This document shows, piece after piece, positions 7,606-15,601 of a DNA stretch of 64,000 bases. The DNA comes from Streptomyces daqingensis (GTDB lineage: Bacteria > Actinomycetota > Actinomycetes > Streptomycetales > Streptomycetaceae). The notes beneath the pieces are model-generated. The model did no database searches, was not told where the DNA came from, and saw only the letters and a program-made list of their open reading frames with translations. The translations under genes and the position numbers were made by a program. The DNA lies in the NCBI RefSeq assembly GCF_014645895.1, contig NZ_BMMP01000008.1:259158-323157 (forward strand). The letters run 5' to 3'. Positions within the stretch are counted from its first letter, which is position 1, and every line of letters starts with the position of its first letter.

Positions 7606-8721
7606 TCAGGCCGTCAGCCTCCGCACGGCCTCGGAGACCCTCTCGTCCGTCGCCGTGAAGGCGATCCGCACGAACCGCTCCCCGGCCGTGCCGTAGAAGT
7701 CGCCCGGCGCGACCAGCACACCGAGCTTCGCGAGATCGCCGACGGTGTCCCAGCACGGCTCGTCCCGCGTCGCCCACAGGTAGAGCGACGCCTCGCTGTG
7801 CTCGATCCGGAAGCCGTTCGCCTCCAGCGCCGTACGCAGCGCCGCCCGCCGGGCCCTGTACCGCTCGCGCTGCTGCTCCACGTGTACGTCGTCGCCGAGT
7901 CCGGCGACCGTGGCCGCCTGGACGGGCGCGGGCGCCATCATCCCGCCGTGCTTGCGGACATGGAGCAGCTCGCCCAGCACCGAGGCGTCCCCGGCCGCGA
8001 AGGCGGCCCGGTAGCCGGCGAGGTTGGAGCGCTTCGAGAGCGAGTGGACGGCGACGACACCCTCGTAGCTGCCGCCGCACACGTCGGGGTGCAGGACGGA
8101 CACCGGGTCGGCCTCCCAGCCGAGTTCCAGGTAGCACTCGTCGCTGACGAGGAGCACCCCGTGCTCGCGTGCCCAGGCGACCATGCGCTTCAGCTCGCCC
8201 GCGTCCAGCACCTTCCCGGTGGGGTTGGAAGGCGAGTTGAGCCACAGCAGGCGCAGGTTCTCCGGGTCCAGGGACGTCGGGTCGTCGGTCGGTACGGGCT
8301 CCGCCCTGGCGAGCCGCGCTCCCACCTCGTACGTCGGGTAGGCGAGCCGGGGGAACGCCACGCGGTCGCCGGGGCCGAGGCCCAGCTGCGTGGGCAGCCA
8401 CGCCACGAACTCCTTGGACCCGACGAGGGGCAGGACGTTCCCGTGCGCCATTCCGGAAGCGCCGAGACGGCGCCCGCACCAGCCGGTGATCGCGTCCCGG
8501 AGTTCGGCCGTGCCCCACACCGTCGGGTAACCGGGGCTGTTCGCGGCGTCGGTGAGGGCCCGCTGGACCACGTCGGGGACGGGGTCGACGGGTGTGCCCA
8601 CGGACAGGTCCACGATGCCGTCGGCGTGTGCCGCGGCGGCAGCCTTGTGCGGCTCCAGCTTGTCCCAGGGGAAGGCGGGGAGCAGCCCGGAGACGGTTGA
8701 AGGGGGCACGTGGTGACTCAC
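7606..8721 (-). CDS. dapC: N-succinyldiaminopimelate aminotransferase
   Basis: 371 residues, class I/II PLP-dependent aminotransferase of the actinobacterial DapC group, transferring an amino group from glutamate to N-succinyl-2-amino-6-ketopimelate. Signatures are PWDKLEPHKAAAAAHADGIVDLSVG at the N-terminus (quoted in two halves: PWDKLEPHK, then DLSVGTPVD), the NSPSNPTGK loop (162-170), DECYLELGWE (194-203) and SLSKRSNLAGYR with the Schiff-base lysine at about K230. The GTG at 8719-8721 is used; a GTG four codons later is equally possible because GGAAAG fits its spacing better. The ferredoxin gene lies 144 bp upstream on the same strand, the same linkage as fdxC-dapC in mycobacteria. Confidence 0.95.
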   Translation of the reverse strand: MSHHVPPSTVSGLLPAFPWDKLEPHKAAAAAHADGIVDLSVGTPVDPVPDVVQRALTDAANSPGYPTVWGTAELRDAITGWCGRRLGASGMAHGNVLPLVGSKEFVAWLPTQLGLGPGDRVAFPRLAYPTYEVGARLARAEPVPTDDPTSLDPENLRLLWLNSPSNPTGKVLDAGELKRMVAWAREHGVLLVSDECYLELGWEADPVSVLHPDVCGGSYEGVVAVHSLSKRSNLAGYRAAFAAGDASVLGELLHVRKHGGMMAPAPVQAATVAGLGDDVHVEQQRERYRARRAALRTALEANGFRIEHSEASLYLWATRDEPCWDTVGDLAKLGVLVAPGDFYGTAGERFVRIAFTATDERVSEAVRRLTA

Positions 8722-8865
8722 TTTCCGATGCGAGTTTCCGATACGAGACGCCGCAGTCCCGCACCGCAGCCGGCCGGACCGGACTGCTGTGCGGGACCAC
8801 GGGCGGGACTCATGGACGGGAGCTGCCGGCTTGGGCGGAAAAGGCCGGCGCCGGCGGCCCGGTCG

Positions 8866-9192
8866 TCACTCGTCGTGGCTCTGCGGGGGGAGCGCGGCGA
8901 TGACGGGGTGGTCCCGCTCGATCAGGCCGAGCTTGCTGGCACCACCGGGCGAGCCGAGCTCGTCGAAGAACTCGACGTTCGCCTTGTAGTAGTCCTTCCA
9001 CTCTTCGGGAGTGTCGTCCTCGTAGAAGATCGCCTCGACCGGGCAGACCGGTTCGCAGGCCCCGCAGTCGACGCATTCGTCCGGGTGGATGTACAAGGAC
9101 CGCTGGCCCTCGTAGATGCAGTCGACGGGGCACTCCTCGATGCAGGCCTTGTCCTTAAGGTCGACACAAGGCTCCGCGATGACGTAGGTCAC
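8866..9192 (-). CDS. fdxA: seven-iron ferredoxin
   Basis: 108 residues, bacterial 7Fe [3Fe-4S][4Fe-4S] ferredoxin, a soluble electron carrier. The 3Fe-4S ligands come from CVDLKDKACIEECP plus a later cysteine, and the 4Fe-4S site from CVDCGACEPVCP. The acidic C-terminal extension (DDTPEEWKDYYKANVEFF) is typical of this group. I chose the GTG at 9190-9192 (MTYVIAEPC) because GAGGAGGAACGACAGC directly precedes it; an upstream start adding six residues has no ribosome site. It diverges from the GNAT gene and is upstream of dapC. Confidence 0.95.
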   Translation of the reverse strand: MTYVIAEPCVDLKDKACIEECPVDCIYEGQRSLYIHPDECVDCGACEPVCPVEAIFYEDDTPEEWKDYYKANVEFFDELGSPGGASKLGLIERDHPVIAALPPQSHDE

Positions 9193-9280
9193 GCTGTCGT
9201 TCCTCCTCAATAGGGCCGGCGGACCGGTGTCCGGCTCCGCCGCTGGGCGCGCGGGAGCGCGGCGTCGTCGATGCCCGTCC

Positions 9281-9286
9281 TAGTAT
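9281..9286 (+). promoter_or_regulatory. candidate -10 box for the GNAT gene
   Basis: TAGTAT is a good -10 hexamer about 45 bp upstream of the GTG start; no matching -35 is apparent. Confidence 0.4.
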
Positions 9287-9330
9287 CTCCGTTCCCGGTA
9301 CGGAGACGAACAGGAGGGGCGGGTAGAGCT

Positions 9331-10443
9331 GTGGAATTCACCACGGGCGGACGCCTTGAAGTCCGGATCACCGCGTCTGACGTGGGAAAACGTGTCTCTG
9401 TGCGGTCTTTGACCGGATCGGGAGGACGGCACGCCACCTTCACCGACACGGTCGGAGTTCTCACATCGTGGGAAGAGGGCGTGCTGCACATCACGCGCCG
9501 CGGTGGGCAGAGCGTCCCGATCGACGAGGCGGCACTGGTGGCGGGCAAGGTCGTGCCGCCAGCTCCGGCCCGCCGCCGGGGGCTGCCGTCGGCGAGCGTA
9601 CGGGAACTCGTCGAGGTCGCGGCCCGCGGGTGGCCCGCCGTCGAGACGGAACGGCTGGGCGGATGGACGCTGCGGGCGAGCACGTCCGGGCCCGGAGAGG
9701 CCGGTCCGGCGGGCGGCGGCACGGTGCCCGAAGGGGGCGCTTCCCGCTCGGGCGGGGAGGATGCGGCCCCGTGTGAGGGCTTCACCGCTCGCGCCAACTC
9801 CGTGCTGCCGCTCGGCGATCCGGGGATGCCGCTGGACGAGGCGGTCACCGCCGCGATGCGCTGGTACGAGGCGCGGAACCTCGTGCCGCGCGTGCAGGTC
9901 ACCACCGGCGGCGAGCGGACCGACGAACTCCTCGCCGCCGAACTGGAAAAGCGCGGGTGGAGCGGCGAGAAGTACGCGCTGCTGCGCGTCGCCGCGCTGG
10001 CGCCCCTCGCCGACAGGGAACCCGACCCGCGGGTACGGCTGAGCCGTACGCCCGACGAGCAGTGGCTGTCGCTCTATCCGAGGTCCCGGCAGTGGCCCGA
10101 GGCGGCCTTGAGGGTGCTCACCGGCGGTCCGTCCGTATGGTTCGCCACCGTCCCCGGAGAGGACGGCCGGGGGCCCAGCGCCATCGGACGGTGCGTGGTC
10201 GACGGGCGGTGGGCGGGCTTCGCCGCGGTCGAGGTCGCTCCCGCCCGTCGGCGGGAGGGCCTGGGGACCGCCGTGATGGCCGAGTTGGCCCGCCAGGCGC
10301 TCGCCGAGGGCGCGTCGGCCGCCTACCTCCAGGTGGAGAGCGCCAACGACTCCGCGCGTGCGCTCTACGACCGGCTGGGCTTCGCCTTCCACCACGCGTA
10401 CCACTACCGCCGCGCACCCCAGGAGAGTTCCCATGCCGGATGA
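9331..10443 (+). CDS. GNAT family N-acetyltransferase with N-terminal extension
   Basis: 370 residues from GTG at 9331; AGGAGGGG lies about 12 bases upstream. The C-terminal 130 residues are a GNAT fold with the acetyl-CoA-binding loop VEVAPARRREGLGTAVMAEL (Q/RxxGxG/A type) and YLQVESANDSARALYDRLGF near the end. The N-terminal 75 residues form a small beta-rich segment (VEFTTGGRLEVRITASDVGKR... quoted in part: GRLEVRITASDVGKR) containing a histone-acetyltransferase-like 'TDTVGVLTSWEEG' turn; the middle (90-230) is unassigned. Substrate unknown. The stop codon overlaps the start of the SirB1-like gene by 11 bp, so the two genes form a translationally coupled pair. Confidence 0.85.
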   Translation: MEFTTGGRLEVRITASDVGKRVSVRSLTGSGGRHATFTDTVGVLTSWEEGVLHITRRGGQSVPIDEAALVAGKVVPPAPARRRGLPSASVRELVEVAARGWPAVETERLGGWTLRASTSGPGEAGPAGGGTVPEGGASRSGGEDAAPCEGFTARANSVLPLGDPGMPLDEAVTAAMRWYEARNLVPRVQVTTGGERTDELLAAELEKRGWSGEKYALLRVAALAPLADREPDPRVRLSRTPDEQWLSLYPRSRQWPEAALRVLTGGPSVWFATVPGEDGRGPSAIGRCVVDGRWAGFAAVEVAPARRREGLGTAVMAELARQALAEGASAAYLQVESANDSARALYDRLGFAFHHAYHYRRAPQESSHAG

Positions 10444-11362
10444 GGAAGCGAGCACGGGCGCGGAGGGTGAGGAGCACGGCAACAGACGGCGGTTCGCGGA
10501 GGCCGCGCGGGAGGAGCGGCCGGATCTCGCGCTGCTGTGCCTGCTGATCGGCGTCGAGGCGGCGACCGTCCCGTCCGGGCGGCTGCGGGACGGCGTACGG
10601 CACCCGCCCGTGGACGTGGACCCGGGTGAGCCGGGCGTACTCGAAGCGCAGATCGAACTGGACAAGCTGGCCGGTCTGTTGCCGTACGCCCCCTCCCGCA
10701 CGCCCGAGGAGTGGGCCGAGCGGCTGCGCACGCTGCTGGGCGGCCGGGTGGGCTTCCGGGGCGGCCCGGACGACTACCGGCGGCTCCAGTCGTCGCTGCT
10801 GCAGTCGGTTCTCCGGTCCCGGCGCGGGCTGCCGATCCTGCTCTCCGTCGTCTGGACGGAGGTTGCCAGGCGTGCGGGCGCCCCGGTGTACGGCGTGGGG
10901 CTGCCCGGCCACTTCGTCGTCGGCTTCGGCGACCCCGGGGATCCGGACGGCGCGCAGGCCTTCGCCGACCCCTACGACGGAGGGCGTCTGCTCAGCACGG
11001 GCGACCTGGAAGCGGTGGTCGCGGGAGCGACCGGCTCCCGGACGCCGCTCTCCCCGTCGATGCTCCAGCCGGCCGGCCCGCTGGACGTCGTGCTGCGGAT
11101 CCTGAACAACATCCGCGCCTGGGCGTCGGCCCGTCCGGAACACTCCAGCGTCCAGCTGTGGGCTCTGGAACTCTCCCTGCTGCTGCCGCGCCACCCGGCG
11201 CGGCTGCGCTACGAGCGCGGTCAACTGCTCGTCGAACGCGGGGACTTCATGGAGGGCGCCGCCGAGATGGAGGAGTACGCGGAAGCCGTCGCGCAAGTGG
11301 AGCCCGCGACGGCGGAGGCCGTGCACAAGGCCGCGCACGCGGCGAGGGCCCGGCTGAACTGA
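10433..11362 (+). CDS. SirB1 family transglutaminase-like/TPR protein
   Basis: 309 residues. The core YRRLQSSLLQSVLRSRRG then GLPILLSVVWTEVARRAGAP and VYGVGLPGHFVVGF (about 115-170) is the SirB1/transglutaminase-like signature; the histidine of GHFVV corresponds to the family's conserved His, but a catalytic Cys is not obvious (the position reads Ser/Leu). The C-terminal 90 residues (QLWALELSLLLPRHPARLRYERGQLLVERGDF) resemble a TPR unit as in other members. The start ATG (10433) has AGGAGAG at good spacing and lies within the end of the acetyltransferase gene. Biological role unknown. Confidence 0.85.
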   Translation: MPDEEASTGAEGEEHGNRRRFAEAAREERPDLALLCLLIGVEAATVPSGRLRDGVRHPPVDVDPGEPGVLEAQIELDKLAGLLPYAPSRTPEEWAERLRTLLGGRVGFRGGPDDYRRLQSSLLQSVLRSRRGLPILLSVVWTEVARRAGAPVYGVGLPGHFVVGFGDPGDPDGAQAFADPYDGGRLLSTGDLEAVVAGATGSRTPLSPSMLQPAGPLDVVLRILNNIRAWASARPEHSSVQLWALELSLLLPRHPARLRYERGQLLVERGDFMEGAAEMEEYAEAVAQVEPATAEAVHKAAHAARARLN

Positions 11363-11503
11363 CGCCGGCCGCGGGGCGCACCGCACGTGCGGGCCGCCCT
11401 GGCGGCCTCGCCGGCGCACGGGACGGCCCCACGGCCGGACGTGCCCGCGTACGGCCACGCCTGGGGCGCGACCCCAACGCGTTCCGGCCGGGAGGGCTCT
11501 CCC

Positions 11504-13627
11504 TCAGTTCCGGTTGAGCGGGATCTCCCTGATGCGCTTCTTCGGGGACGTCTCCTTCAGCGCGAGCCTGAGCTCACCGGCCACGTCCTGGGGCGTGACG
11601 GGCGACTTGCTGCCGTCGCCGCGCGTGATCTGCACGCCCTCGAAGGTCGTGCCGTACAGGTCCTGGAGCACCGGCAGGTCGTAGGTGTCGACGAGGGTGC
11701 CGTTGACCGGCTTCATGGACAGGAACTTGGGCAGCGACTTCTCGGGACTGAACTGGATCGAGGCGTTGCCCGCCTTGATCGTCACCAGTCCTGACATGGC
11801 CGGCTCGCCGAACTGCTCGATGGCCCGCTTGAGTTCGGCCTTCCCTATGCGCGGCTGCTGGAGGGAGACCGGAAGCCGGACCGGGCTGTTGTCGCCGGTG
11901 GCCGCGCGGTCGCGGTACGCCTTCTCCAGCGCCGAGCTCGCCTTCTCCGGGTCGATGCCCTTGTACGGCTTGCCCGGAACGGCCACCGCCTTGCCCCTGA
12001 CGAACTTGACCGCGCCGTCCTTGGGGGCTCCGCCGCCGCCCGTCTGCTTGGAGACCGTCTGCAGGGCGGACTCCATCTTCTCCTTGTCCACCTTGAGCGC
12101 GGGCTGTGCCTCCCGTCCCGCGCCGAAGAGCGACCCGATGACGGTGACCGGGTTGTAGTCGCGGCCCGCCGCCTCGCGCACAGTGGCCTCGGTGTCGAGA
12201 GTCAGCCCCGCGACGCTCGGCTTCAGTTCGGCCCGCTGACCGTTGGCCTCCACCCGGAAGGGCTGGGTCGTGCGGTTGCCGAACGCGGCGTCGAGCTTGT
12301 TGACGGCTTCGTGCCTGCTCGTGCCGCCGATGTCGACGCCGAGGACCGTCGTGCCGTTCGGGACGTCGGCGTGGTCGAGCAGCAGGCCCGCGCCGTAGGC
12401 GACCGCGACCAGCCCGAAGATGCCGACGCCCGCGAGCACCAGCTTGGAGCGCCCGCCCGAGGACGTCTCGTCGTCGAAGTCGTCCGAGCCGTCGGCGGCG
12501 CCCGGGAACTGCGGTGCCGCGGGAGGGCTAGAGCCCTCCGCCGGGGTGCGCGGCGCCCGGCCCATGAGCGTGCCGCCGGCCACGGGTTCGGCCTCGGGAG
12601 CACCGGAAGGGGCCGGGCCGCGCAGCGCGTCGGGAGTGGCGGAAGGCGCCGGACCGCGGAAGGCGTCGGGCAGCAGATGCTCGCCCACGCCGCCCGTCGC
12701 GAACGGCGCGGGACCGGCGCCGAGTCCGAGCGTCGAGCCCGCGGGGCCCTCGGCCGGACCGGGCGCTCCGTCGGGCCTGGGCGGCAGGGGCATGTCGCCG
12801 CGCGCGGGGCCGGTGGTCGGTCCTGCCGCGCCGTCGGCCGTGGGGGCGGGGCCGGGGCCGGGCACCGGTCCGTCGGGGCCGAGCGGACGCGGGGCGCCGC
12901 CCTGCGTCCGCTCGAAGCCCTCCTGGCGGATCGACGGCGTGCCGTGCGCGGGCGTACCGCTGCCCGGCAGGGAGTGCGAGCCGGTGTCGTACGGGTCGGC
13001 GTTCGGTGCGTACAACTCGCTGACGCCGTAGGGGTTTCCGCCGCCGTACGGGTCGTGCGTGCCGTACAGGGGCTCGGCGCCCGGCGGGATGCCGGCGCCG
13101 GGCGGGCCGCCCTGGGGGCCGCCGGGCCTGGGGGCACCGGAGCCGCCGGGGCTCGCGGAACCGCCGGAGCCGGCCTTGCCCTTGCGCGGGGCGAACCAGT
13201 CGCTCGTCTCCTGGGTGAACTCGCCGCCGCCCGGGCCTTCGCCGGGGCCGCCGGGAGCGGGGGCGCCGCTCGCCGCCCTCGGACCCGGCAGGGGCGAGGA
13301 GGGCGCATCGCCCGGAGCGATGGGCCCCGGAGCGCCGTCGTCCGGAGTCGCGCCGGCCTCGTCGTCGTTCACCGTCTTGCGCACCACGACGGGCGGGATC
13401 GGCCGCGAACCCGGGATCTTGATCCGGATGCGGGTCGTCAGCGTCTTCTCCGTCTTGCTGTCGCCGGAGCGGCCCTTGGCACCCGCGTTCGGACCGGCAC
13501 CCGCGGCTCCCGCGGGGTCGGCTGAGTTCCCGGCGGCGCCGGAGCCGTACGGCTCTGCGCCCCGCGGGTACGGCCCACGGCCCTGGCCCTCTGGCCCGGA
13601 GGACGAACGGTCAGTTTCACGACTCAA
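11504..13627 (-). CDS. VanW/peptidoglycan-binding-4 type membrane protein with long disordered N-terminus
   Basis: 707 residues from the TTG at 13625-13627, chosen because GGGAG lies eight bases upstream and the protein then begins MSRETDRSSSG. Residues 1-370 are Gly/Pro-rich and probably disordered, cytoplasmic. A single transmembrane helix follows (KLVLAGVGIFGLVAVAYGAGLLL, about 383-405; second half quoted as LVAVAYGAGLLL), then an extracytoplasmic region with two repeats of the putative peptidoglycan-binding domain found in VanW-like proteins: VLGVDIGGTSRHEAVNKLDAAF, the second around LVTIKAGNASIQFSPEKSL. It probably binds cell wall. It lies 128 bp downstream of the DUF6113-mshB pair on the same strand. 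Confidence 0.8.
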   Translation of the reverse strand: MSRETDRSSSGPEGQGRGPYPRGAEPYGSGAAGNSADPAGAAGAGPNAGAKGRSGDSKTEKTLTTRIRIKIPGSRPIPPVVVRKTVNDDEAGATPDDGAPGPIAPGDAPSSPLPGPRAASGAPAPGGPGEGPGGGEFTQETSDWFAPRKGKAGSGGSASPGGSGAPRPGGPQGGPPGAGIPPGAEPLYGTHDPYGGGNPYGVSELYAPNADPYDTGSHSLPGSGTPAHGTPSIRQEGFERTQGGAPRPLGPDGPVPGPGPAPTADGAAGPTTGPARGDMPLPPRPDGAPGPAEGPAGSTLGLGAGPAPFATGGVGEHLLPDAFRGPAPSATPDALRGPAPSGAPEAEPVAGGTLMGRAPRTPAEGSSPPAAPQFPGAADGSDDFDDETSSGGRSKLVLAGVGIFGLVAVAYGAGLLLDHADVPNGTTVLGVDIGGTSRHEAVNKLDAAFGNRTTQPFRVEANGQRAELKPSVAGLTLDTEATVREAAGRDYNPVTVIGSLFGAGREAQPALKVDKEKMESALQTVSKQTGGGGAPKDGAVKFVRGKAVAVPGKPYKGIDPEKASSALEKAYRDRAATGDNSPVRLPVSLQQPRIGKAELKRAIEQFGEPAMSGLVTIKAGNASIQFSPEKSLPKFLSMKPVNGTLVDTYDLPVLQDLYGTTFEGVQITRGDGSKSPVTPQDVAGELRLALKETSPKKRIREIPLNRN

Positions 13628-13755
13628 AGCAGGTACTCCCGGTTGGGTTCGCCGCCCATCATGCTTGCTCACAGCGGCTCGCCGGCGGCCACCACCATAC
13701 TTGGACCGGCCGTTCCGGGACCCGGTCCCACACAATCCCCTGGACAGCCGTCCCG

Positions 13756-14232
13756 TCAGCGGTACTTGTGCCCTGGCACCGGTGGTGCCGGCAGCGCGAT
13801 GGTGGCACACATCACAGCGGCGAGCATCCCGCCCAGCAGAAAGACATATGAGCCGATTCCGGCTCCGAAAAGGAAGTCCCCTTCGGGACGGGCCGTGGTC
13901 AGCAGCACTACCGTGACCGCCCAGCCCGCTGCCGGCACGGCTGCTCCGGCCCTGGTGCGGCAGAGTTTCCCGCCGCCCCAGAAGAGCCCGACCGCCCCCG
14001 CGAGCGCGAGCAGCAGCCCTCCGGGGAACCAGCCGCTCTGCACCAGCGAACCGGCGACTCCGGCCACCACACCGAGCACCAGCAGCACGGCGTAGACGCC
14101 CAGCCTGGCGGCCCGGCCGGCGGGCACCGGCTGCGGCCACCCGTCGGGCCACCGCCCGCCGCGCGGACGCGTCGTGTCACGCCCCCCGGCACGCTGCTCC
14201 CGTCCGGCTCCGCTGTCTGCGCTGCCGCTCAT
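13756..14232 (-). CDS. DUF6113 family membrane protein
   Basis: 158 residues. A hydrophilic 40-residue N-terminus is followed by four predicted membrane helices ([70 protein letters not shown]). This is the streptomycete DUF6113 pattern; function unknown. Its start overlaps the end of mshB by four bases (ATGA type), so it is translated with mshB; constant linkage to mshB is suggestive but no role in mycothiol synthesis is known to me. Confidence 0.8.
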   Translation of the reverse strand: MSGSADSGAGREQRAGGRDTTRPRGGRWPDGWPQPVPAGRAARLGVYAVLLVLGVVAGVAGSLVQSGWFPGGLLLALAGAVGLFWGGGKLCRTRAGAAVPAAGWAVTVVLLTTARPEGDFLFGAGIGSYVFLLGGMLAAVMCATIALPAPPVPGHKYR

Positions 14233-15158
14233 ACACCTGCTCCCGCGAACAAGTCCTGCGCCGTGCCGCCGTCATGCCGCCCCGCCGGAGCGGCGCGGCG
14301 ATAGTACTCCGTGCTCAGCAGCGGCTGCCCGAGTCCGTTGGAGAGGGCGAACGTCTCGCCGGCGACGGTGATCTGCGTCGCGTGCGCGCTCATGGCCGCC
14401 TGCTTCGCCTTCGCGTACGCGCGCGCGTCGACGACGACGTCCACCGCGGCGTCGTCCACCACGCCCGGCACGTCGGACACTTCGGCGATCTGCGGGAACG
14501 GGGCGGCCTCGCCGGAGGCGCACAGCCGCGCGAACCCCTCCTCGACGGCGGAGCGGGGCACGCAGTTCCAGTAGATCCGGGCGACCTCGTGCGGCGGCCC
14601 GGCGCCGGGCTCGCACCGCGGGTCGGCGGCCAGCTCGGCGCCCCGCATGGCGACCCGGTGCGCCTTGATGTGGTCCGGGTGCCCGTAGCCGCCGTCGGGG
14701 TCGTACGTCACGAGCACCTGGGGGCGGACCTCCCGGATCACGCGGACGAGGTGCAGCGCCGCCTCGTCCAGGGGCGCCTGCCAGAAGCTGCCGGGACGGT
14801 CGTTCGTGGACAGGCCCATCATCCCGGAGTCGTGGTAGCGGCCCCGGCCGCCGAGGAAGCGGTGGTCGGTGACGCCCAACTCCCGCATCGCACGGGCCAG
14901 TTCCTCCGCGCGGTGGCGCGCGAGAGGGGTCAGCTCACCAGGGACGGGGGCGCTCTGTGCGGGCTCCGCGTCGTGACGGGGCTCCAGGTGCGCCAGTTCG
15001 GGAGGGATCACTTCGCCCTCCTCGCCCAGGGTGCACGTCACCAGCGTCACGCCGACGCCCTCCGCGGCGTACTTGGCCATCGTGGCGCCGTTGTTGATCG
15101 ACTCGTCGTCGGGGTGTGCGTGCACCAGGAGCATGCGGCGGTCAGGGGCTGCGCTCAT
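14229..15158 (-). CDS. mshB: N-acetyl-glucosaminyl-inositol deacetylase (mycothiol synthesis)
   Basis: 309 residues, LmbE/PIG-L zinc deacetylase. It removes the acetyl group from GlcNAc-Ins, the second committed step of mycothiol synthesis. The zinc motif is [15 protein letters not shown] (His and Asp of AHPDDE, about 12-17) and the third ligand lies in [11 protein letters not shown] (about 153-163), the MshB form of the HxDH motif. Length and the [16 protein letters not shown]-terminus also match MshB rather than the related Mca amidase. First gene of a minus-strand group with the DUF6113 protein. Confidence 0.93.
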   Translation of the reverse strand: MSAAPDRRMLLVHAHPDDESINNGATMAKYAAEGVGVTLVTCTLGEEGEVIPPELAHLEPRHDAEPAQSAPVPGELTPLARHRAEELARAMRELGVTDHRFLGGRGRYHDSGMMGLSTNDRPGSFWQAPLDEAALHLVRVIREVRPQVLVTYDPDGGYGHPDHIKAHRVAMRGAELAADPRCEPGAGPPHEVARIYWNCVPRSAVEEGFARLCASGEAAPFPQIAEVSDVPGVVDDAAVDVVVDARAYAKAKQAAMSAHATQITVAGETFALSNGLGQPLLSTEYYRRAAPAGRHDGGTAQDLFAGAGV

Positions 15159-15188
15159 GCCCCCGACCCTACGGCCACGACGGTGACG

Positions 15189-15383
15189 TCAGAACTTGAT
15201 GTCACCGAGCATGCCGGCCACGTTCGACGTCAGCTCGTTGATGGTCGGCGCCACGGACGAGCTCGCCAGGTAGAAGCCCAGCAGCACGCAGACCACCGCG
15301 TGCCCGGCCTTCAGCCCGGACTTCTTCACGAGGAGCACGACGATGATCAAGAACAGCACGACCGCCGAAATCGAGAGTGCCAC
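15189..15383 (-). CDS. 64-residue membrane protein
   Basis: Two hydrophobic helices (ALSISAVVLFLIIVVLLV and GHAVVCVLLGFYLASSSVAP) joined by a basic loop KKSGLKA, with a short polar C-terminus. GTG start with the ideal GGAGGTGAACC upstream. A small conserved protein of this form occurs next to mshB in other streptomycetes; function unknown. A -10-like TATGAT lies about 110 bp upstream on the same strand. Confidence 0.75.
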   Translation of the reverse strand: MALSISAVVLFLIIVVLLVKKSGLKAGHAVVCVLLGFYLASSSVAPTINELTSNVAGMLGDIKF

Positions 15384-15491
15384 GGCGGTTCACCTCCAAG
15401 TACGCGCGGTCGGCGGACGGTTCCGGACAGCATGAGCCCATGACACGAGCGGGCCACCGGCTTCCTACCCGGCTCCCGCCTCGCGCAATGG

Positions 15492-15497
15492 ATCATA
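15492..15497 (-). promoter_or_regulatory. candidate -10 box for the 64-residue membrane protein
   Basis: TATGAT on the minus strand (5 of 6 to TATAAT) in the AT-richest spot of the divergent intergenic region; no clear -35 at 17-18 bp. Confidence 0.35.
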
Positions 15498-15601
15498 ACT
15501 ATCCGTCAGATGGCATGGGCCAGGTGCACGGGAGCAGAAGAGGGGCGCATATTCGGTTCCGGCCACCGCGCCGAGCGCCGCCCCGGCTTACGCTCTGCCC
15601 C

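Noticed and set aside
11392..11407. GGCCGCC-CT-GGCGGCC inverted repeat between convergent genes
   Set aside because: The loop would be too short and the remaining stem small, so I do not call it a terminator although it may contribute.
13628..14152. Upstream in-frame extension of the VanW-like protein
   Set aside because: It overlaps the DUF6113 gene antiparallel in frame content, lacks a ribosome site, and the TTG at 13627 has a good one.
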